A stretch of 7,087 bases of DNA, taken from contig JADFVC010000193.1 in the NCBI GenBank assembly GCA_015222355.1, positions 1 to 7,087 of the forward strand. The letters run 5' to 3'. The stretch's first letter is position 1, and each line of letters begins with the position of its first letter. This document shows positions 1-2,900 of this stretch, piece after piece. A program made the position numbers and the translations under genes. The notes under the pieces are model-generated. The model was given only the letters and a program-made list of their open reading frames with translations, did no database searches and was not told the DNA's origin. The stretch comes from Chloroflexota bacterium (lineage in GTDB: Bacteria; Desulfobacterota; Desulfuromonadia; Desulfuromonadales; Geopsychrobacteraceae).

Positions 1-228
1 CTGCCACAGTTTGCTGAACCATCGCGTGGCCCCATATCCTTACAACTGCTGTTACTGGGCGGCGTCTTTATCATTGCCACAATCCTGGTTTTCGGTGGTA
101 TCACCCTGCTGGCCGGGACGCTTGGTCCCTGGCTTAATCGGTCGGAAGAAACCCAGCGGGTCATGAACAAACTGGCGGGAACAATTTTTGTGGGGCTTGC
201 CCTGAAACTGGCAAGGGCAGAGCAATAA
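1..228 (+). CDS. LysE/RhtB-family amino-acid exporter, C-terminal fragment
   Basis: Frame 1 is open from the window edge to TAA at 226-228, giving 75 residues of a C-terminus; the start lies upstream of the window. The fragment opens with LPQFAEPSRG, a typical loop of LysE/RhtB translocators. A hydrophobic segment follows (about residues 19-44, LLLLGGVFIIATILVFGGI), then a short polar turn with NRSEETQRVMNK and a last membrane helix (about residues 58-72, LAGTIFVGLALKLA). These inner-membrane proteins export amino acids or related metabolites by proton exchange; the substrate cannot be read from this part. The ending LKLARAEQ is ordinary for the family, so the 3' end is intact. The next gene is convergent, so this one is last in its transcript. 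Family assignment is from motif recognition. Confidence 0.85.
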   Translation: MPQFAEPSRGPISLQLLLLGGVFIIATILVFGGITLLAGTLGPWLNRSEETQRVMNKLAGTIFVGLALKLARAEQ

Positions 229-250
229 GTTGACCAACCGGGCCGATTGT

Positions 251-267
251 ACACTCCGGGAGGGTGT
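251..267. other. Small weak hairpin just downstream of the exporter gene
   Basis: ACACTC pairs with GGGTGT around a CGGGA loop, a 6-bp stem with one G-T wobble, 23 nt after the exporter stop codon. No T-run follows, so it may only protect the mRNA 3' end or may be chance. The rest of 229-349 shows no gene or clear signal. Confidence 0.25.
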
Positions 268-349
268 CGAACTATCCGGGCCGCAGGCAGGAACAAAGTC
301 ACGAAACTCCAGGGTTTAAAACCACTCCTCCGAAACTTTCCATTCATGC

Positions 350-382
350 AACAGGGGCCGCCCGAAACGGGCGACCCCTGTT
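350..382. terminator. GC-rich hairpin between convergent genes, probable bidirectional terminator
   Basis: The arms AACAGGGG-C-CGCCCG (350-364) and CGGGCG-A-CCCCTGTT (368-382) pair over 14 of 15 positions with an AAA loop. The hairpin lies between the end of the + strand exporter gene and the end of the - strand small-protein gene, where a shared terminator is expected. Neither side carries a long T-tract, so termination would rely mainly on stem strength or Rho. A second, smaller inverted repeat, CAGCATC / GATGCTG (385-391 and 403-409), sits directly beside it, next to the 3' end of the - strand gene. Confidence 0.6.
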
Positions 383-417
383 AACAGCATCAAAACAATC
401 GAGATGCTGGAAGCCTG

Positions 418-795
418 TTACCAATCGATATTGAAAACCAGGTGCGGGAAACCTAAGAACAGTGCGGACCTGAAAGGCGCCGGTCTGACGACAACAGGTT
501 TTGCATAGTAAGGGCGCCGCGCATCATGGCGTCGTTCATAGCGGTTAATTTGCCGTTTCAGCCGACGGATATCCCTCCGCTGTTCACGAACCTTGTGTTG
601 CAAACGCTTTTAGGCCCGTTGATCATGCCGGGAAGGGTGACGATAATCATGCCGGGTTCCGTAACGATCCTTGCTCCAGGTTTTGACCTCTTTCACCCCC
701 CTGTCATGATGGCGACCCGTGTCATGTGCTGTGGCCAGTATCGGCGTGGCTAAAAAAATCAGTCCGGCAATCAATATCGCTAATGTCGCTTTCAT
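418..795 (-). pseudogene. Small basic exported protein interrupted by one in-frame TAA
   Basis: The - strand frame starts with ATG at 795-793, behind a strong AAGGAGG, and ends with TAG or TAA class stop at 420-418. An in-frame TAA at 612-610 (codon 62) cuts it. The first part begins MKATLAILIAGLIFLATPILATA-HDTG, a clear Sec signal peptide (about residues 1-23), followed by a His/Arg/Asp-rich segment. After the stop the same frame continues for 63 residues with a charged helical stretch (KRLQHKVREQ, then RRDIRRLKRQ) and ends in GFPHLVFNIDW. The helix-like composition runs across the stop, and one base change from CAA, GAA or AAA would give the TAA, so I read this as one gene of 125 sense codons recently inactivated. 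I do not recognise the family; it looks like a small periplasmic or envelope protein. A truncated 61-residue secreted product, or a sequencing error at 612, are alternatives. Confidence 0.6.
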
Positions 796-800
796 GTCGT

Positions 801-807
801 CCTCCTT
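801..807 (-). promoter_or_regulatory. Ribosome binding site of the small exported-protein gene
   Basis: On the - strand this reads AAGGAGG, five bases before the ATG at 795-793. It fixes the start and shows that the broken gene once had good translation initiation. Confidence 0.75.
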
Positions 808-1083
808 CTGCTAGAATTAATTCGCAGCGCTTATCCGCTGTTGACTTCACTCTACCGAATTCAAACGGCCGTTTCATTCGACATCGGCTCAAATTCAACT
901 AGATGTCGTGTCATTCTTATGTGATTTCAATAAGTTAACCCAGGGAAAAACAGCCTTTTCGGGCATAAAAAACGGCTCTTTTTTCATTGTTCCAAAAAAT
1001 GTACACTCGCAAAAAGTCATGAGATGGCTGTGTAAAAAATGTGCTGAAAAATTTTACCGAAACCACAGTTTTTTACCTGTCAG

Positions 1084-1114
1084 GTTACATTTCACAGACG
1101 TTTGGCTCTATACT
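1084..1114 (+). promoter_or_regulatory. Candidate sigma70-type promoter for prxU
   Basis: GTTACA (1084-1089) resembles a -35 box in four of six positions, and TATACT (1109-1114) resembles a -10 box in five of six, but the 19-base spacer is long. The inverted repeat ACCTG-T-CAGGT at 1075-1085 abuts the -35 and could be an operator. The placement leaves a short leader of about 35-40 bases before the prxU ribosome binding site. This is pattern reading only. Confidence 0.3.
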
Positions 1115-1144
1115 TCACAGAGAGTCAAACAAGAATCATTCTTT

Positions 1145-1153
1145 GGAAGGAGG
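1145..1153 (+). promoter_or_regulatory. Ribosome binding site for the long form of prxU
   Basis: GGAAGGAGG lies four bases before ATG 1158. The core is very strong but the spacing is slightly short. It supports the longer start, which includes the N-terminal extension with Cys9. Confidence 0.7.
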
Positions 1154-1157
1154 TTTT

Positions 1158-1886
1158 ATGGCTGAGGAATTGGAAGCCGGCTGCGATCGCCCGACTGGAG
1201 GGCCTGTCGAAGAGCCGGAAGCCGTCGTTTCAGATGAACTCCCTGTTGCTCCCAAGGAGGAAAGAAAGATGATCATGGTCGGTCAAAAAGCCCCGGATTT
1301 TACCGCGCCGGGCTATCATAATGGTCAGTTTATCGAGGTAAAGCTTTCAGACTACTATGGCGATGGAAAGTGGGCTCTACTCTGCTTCTATCCGGGTGAT
1401 TTCACCTTTGTCTGAGCGACTGAAATTTCAGCAGTTGCTGAAAAATACCCTGAGTTCCAAAAGCTCGATATCAATGTCCTCTCCATGAGCATCGACAGCA
1501 TGTTCGTCCATAAAATCTGGAATGATGAAGAACTCTCCAAAATGGTCAACGGTGGCGTCCCCTTCCCGATGCTGTCCGACCCGGGTGGCAAAATCGGCAA
1601 AATATATGGCATCTACAATGAAAACATCGGCGTGGAAACCCGCGGCCGCTTCATCATTGATCCTGACGGAATTGTGCAAGGGTACGAAGTTCTGACTCCG
1701 CCGGTCGGCAGAAATGTCAACGAAAGCCTGCGCCAGGTGCAGGCCTTCCAACTGGTTCGCAACTCCAAAGGCACCGAAGCCACTCCGTCCGGCTGGAAGC
1801 CGGGCAAGAAAACCCTCAAACCGGGTGTCGATCTGGTCGGTAATGTCTGGAAAGAGTGGACGACCGATATGGCCTTCGATGAGTAA
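1158..1886 (+). CDS. prxU: Selenocysteine-containing peroxiredoxin (AhpC/TSA family), UGA recoded at codon 86
   Basis: Read through the TGA at 1413-1415 as selenocysteine, this is one 242-residue protein ending at TAA 1884-1886. Peroxiredoxins reduce hydrogen peroxide and organic peroxides in the cytoplasm at a peroxidatic Cys in the motif FTFVCPTE; here the motif is FTFV-U86-ATE, so Sec replaces exactly that Cys. Other family marks are APDFTAPGY (residues 45-53), FYPGDFTFV with Thr83, and the active-site Arg162 in [11 protein letters not shown]. Downstream of the TGA the frame stays open for 156 codons with full thioredoxin-fold similarity, which excludes a decayed gene. The usual C-terminal resolving Cys (VCPAGW in typical 2-Cys enzymes) is absent: the segment reads [10 protein letters not shown], and no Cys follows residue 86. 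The only cysteines are Cys9 in an N-terminal extension (AGCDRPTGG) and Cys76. A second ATG at 1269 with its own Shine-Dalgarno could give a 205-residue form lacking Cys9. The gene is monocistronic, bounded by a divergent gene and a terminator. Sec assignment is inference from motif position plus SECIS. Confidence 0.93.
1254..1260 (+). promoter_or_regulatory. Internal ribosome binding site before the second in-frame ATG of prxU
   Basis: AAGGAGG stands eight bases before ATG 1269, an optimal spacing. The ATG is in frame (Met38) and begins [11 protein letters not shown], where ordinary peroxiredoxins start. It may be the main start, or may give a second, shorter isoform. Confidence 0.5.
1413..1443 (+). 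promoter_or_regulatory. UGA selenocysteine codon with bacterial SECIS hairpin
   Basis: TGA is at 1413-1415. Downstream, TTTCAGC (1426-1432) and GCTGAAA (1437-1443) form a perfect 7-bp stem capped by the tetraloop AGTT, with the G-T (GU in RNA) at 1434-1435 that SelB requires in bacterial SECIS loops. The gap from UGA to the loop is 17 bases, inside the range known for bacterial SECIS elements. The hairpin lies within the coding sequence, as is normal in bacteria. The cell must then have selA, selB, selC and selD elsewhere. Confidence 0.88.
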
Positions 1887-1913
1887 TCAGCGGCCTTGAA
1901 TACAATACGCCAA

Positions 1914-1940
1914 GAGGCTGTCCCGTTGCGGGACAGCCTC
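1914..1940. terminator. Strong hairpin terminator of prxU, shared with the convergent EVE gene
   Basis: GAGGCTGTCCCG (1914-1925) pairs perfectly with CGGGACAGCCTC (1929-1940), a 12-bp stem with a TTG loop. It lies 27 bases after the prxU stop and 17 bases beyond the end of the - strand EVE gene, so it can serve both. No clear T-run follows on either strand; stem strength makes termination likely. Confidence 0.75.
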
Positions 1941-1957
1941 CTGGCAGTTCGCTTCCC

Positions 1958-2320
1958 TTATCCCTCAATCCGCAAGATGTAATCCCACTCTTCCTGATTC
2001 ACCGGCATGATCGAGAGCCGGTTGCCCTTGCGCACCAGCGGCATATTTTCCAGAACCTCATAATTCTTGAGCTCGGCGAGAGAAATGACCCGCCTGGTGT
2101 GACGGAGATATTTGACGTCCACCATATACCAGCGCGGCGCCTCCGGGTTGCTTTTCGGGTCGAAATACTTGCCCTGCGGATCAAAAGCCGTGTGGTCGGG
2201 ATAACCCTCGCGCACCACCTCCATCAGCCCGACAATCCCCAGCGTTTTACAATTGGAGAGGTAAAAGAAAACCTGGTCGCCGATTTTCATCGCATCCCGC
2301 ATCATGTTACGTGCCTGATA
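1958..2320 (-). pseudogene. EVE-domain protein, N-terminally truncated by rearrangement
   Basis: The - strand frame from the Tyr codon at 2320-2318 to TAA at 1960-1958 encodes 120 residues that fit the EVE family well: YQARNMMRD, KIGDQVFFYLSNC, GIVGLMEVVREGYPD, PRWYMVDVKYL, MPLVRKGNRLSIMPV and EEWDYIL. EVE domains are PUA-like folds thought to bind modified bases in nucleic acid. Full-length relatives have about 150-160 residues and begin with a segment like MxYWLMKSEP leading to WDGVRNYQARN. Here that first ~35-residue part, including the leading strand of the fold, is missing, and homology stops at the Tyr. The reading frame continues upstream to an ATG at 2491 through unrelated mobile-element DNA, giving a chimeric 177-codon frame that is unlikely to make a working protein. 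The native ribosome binding site and promoter are lost. Initiation at an internal Met is possible but would not restore the fold. Confidence 0.75.
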
Positions 2321-2324
2321 GATA

Positions 2325-2444
2325 GAGCCTGTCCCAAAAAGTGAGTTTTTAGGCTGGCTGATTTCACCACAATTTGACACGTATAAAAAAGGCGGGTATC
2401 CGTCTGTTTTTGGGTGCTGCTCATGATTTTTCCTGGGGTTACAA
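2325..2444. mobile_element. Probable insertion-sequence end remnant at the EVE breakpoint
   Basis: EVE homology stops at 2320. Within a few bases begins GAGCCTGTCCCAAAAAG (2325-2341), which looks like the terminal inverted repeat of an insertion sequence, but I cannot name the family. No matching opposite end is present in the window, so any element is truncated, apparently by the RAYT-associated sequence that starts near 2440. The segment also folds: AGCCT (2326-2330) and AAAAA (2336-2340) pair with TTTTT-AGGCT (2346-2355), with GTCCC bulged. No intact transposase is seen. Confidence 0.35.
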
Positions 2445-2472
2445 GCGTACAAGGGGACGCGTACAAGGGGAC
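2445..2472. repeat. 14-bp tandem direct repeat, two copies
   Basis: GCGTACAAGGGGAC occurs twice in direct succession (2445-2458 and 2459-2472) and is followed by GTAGTTGATAAATCC. It lies upstream of the RAYT remnant and outside its inverted repeats. Such duplication is consistent with slippage or repeated insertion near a RAYT element. Confidence 0.8.
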
Positions 2473-2514
2473 GTAGTTGATAAATCCACATCCTCGGGAA
2501 TCTACAAGCAAATC

Positions 2515-2543
2515 ATTGGGTCCGGCCTGCAAGATTGCAAGTT
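2515..2543 (+). repeat. Left 29-nt inverted repeat of the RAYT remnant
   Basis: It matches the reverse complement of 2839-2867 at 26 of 29 positions; the mismatches are at its 9th, 21st and 27th bases. It contains ATTGGGTC, then GGCCTGCAAGA. Inside it the sequence TGCAA-GA-TTGCA is itself palindromic, so single-strand folding is possible. Confidence 0.8.
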
Positions 2544-2568
2544 GATAATTTGATGCTATCGTTATCCC

Positions 2569-2861
2569 ATGGCACGTAAACCACGCACCCATTATCCCGG
2601 CGCGTTGATCTTCAGGAAGTTGATTTGAGCACCGCTGGTCGGAAGCGATTGCCGTCAGAAGCTCGGGTTTTGGTTGTTTGGGGTGTTCTGGAATTGAGTG
2701 ATGCAACGTTAAATGAATTGGCAGTAAGGTTGGGTCGGAATGCTTCAACGCTGAGTTCAGCAATCAAGCGGTTTGACCGTCGCTGCTACAACGAGCCTGA
2801 ACTTAAAGAAAAGATTGAGCAGTTGAAGAGGGAGATTGAAGTTGCAGTCTTGCAGGCCTGA
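2569..2861 (+). pseudogene. RAYT (REP-associated tyrosine transposase) with large internal deletion and frameshift
   Basis: ATG 2569 begins MARKPRTHYPGAL, the classic N-terminus of Y1-type single-strand transposases, but after about 13 codons the similarity ends and a TGA stops the frame at 2626-2628. In another frame, from about 2604 to TGA 2859-2861, the sequence is a RAYT C-terminus: AGRKRLPSEARVLVVW, ELSDATLNELAVRLGRNAST and LSSAIKRF, followed by a charged helix (ELKEKIEQLKREIE) ending in VLQA. This is the DnaA-like helix-turn-helix tail found in many long RAYTs. The whole HUH/Y1 catalytic core (His-hydrophobic-His and catalytic Tyr), roughly 200 or more residues, is missing. The deletion junction lies around 2600-2612 and changes the frame. 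The tail alone would need a TTG start at 2625 with no good ribosome binding site, so it is probably not expressed. Confidence 0.8.
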
Positions 2862-2867
2862 CCCAAT
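2839..2867 (-). repeat. Right 29-nt inverted repeat of the RAYT remnant
   Basis: This is the partner of 2515-2543 in inverted orientation, 26/29 identical. It spans the last codons of the RAYT tail, its stop codon and six bases beyond, so coding sequence and element end are shared. It finishes 33 bases before the start codon of the activase gene. Confidence 0.8.
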
Positions 2868-2900
2868 TGACTCCGGAAGCGTATAGATTAAAAGAGCAAA

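Larger units (their letters stand above)
796..1157. other. Divergent intergenic region between the small-protein gene and prxU
   Basis: This 362-base stretch separates two genes transcribed away from each other and should hold promoters for both. Visible structure: a 5-bp inverted repeat CAGCG/CGCTG (825-840) just upstream of the - strand ribosome binding site; a perfect 12-bp palindrome AAACGGCCGTTT (863-874); an AT-rich tract from about 900 to 1140 with an imperfect hairpin ending in T6 (946-984); and an 11-base inverted repeat ACCTG-T-CAGGT (1075-1085). A reading frame of 85 codons covering 908-1165 has no homology I recognise, no good ribosome binding site, and overlaps the prxU start, so I do not call it a gene. 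Confidence 0.6.
2515..2867 (+). mobile_element. Miniature RAYT-derived element with inverted-repeat ends
   Basis: This 353-bp unit is bounded by two 29-base inverted repeats and holds a transposase gene reduced to its two ends. The left repeat precedes the start codon by 25 bases, and the right repeat overlaps the last codons and stop of the C-terminal piece. The layout is that of an autonomous RAYT unit after a large internal deletion. Without the catalytic HUH core it cannot move itself, but it might still be mobilised by an intact RAYT elsewhere. The element boundary is my inference from the repeat pair. Confidence 0.6.

Noticed and set aside
610..612. In-frame TAA of the small protein as a recoded codon, by analogy with prxU
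   Set aside because: Selenocysteine uses UGA, not UAA. The alignment context suggests an ordinary polar residue, so a nonsense mutation or sequencing error is simpler.
908..1165. 85-codon + strand reading frame in the intergenic region, possibly a small protein
   Set aside because: It has no good ribosome binding site and no recognisable family, has AT-driven composition, and overlaps the prxU start in another frame.
1485..1886. Separate peroxiredoxin-like gene starting at ATG 1485
   Set aside because: It is the downstream part of the same recoded prxU frame. The SECIS and family alignment show that translation continues through the UGA.
1914..1940. The GAGGCTGTCCC hairpin as an IS terminal repeat related to 2325-2341
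   Set aside because: The similarity to GAGCCTGTCCC is short. The perfect 12-bp stem between two convergent gene ends is better explained as a terminator.
2302..2763. 153-codon - strand reading frame across the RAYT remnant
   Set aside because: It is antisense to the transposase remnant and runs through both inverted-repeat and IS-like DNA. Its LAILQA stretch is explained by the inverted copy of the RAYT 3' end.
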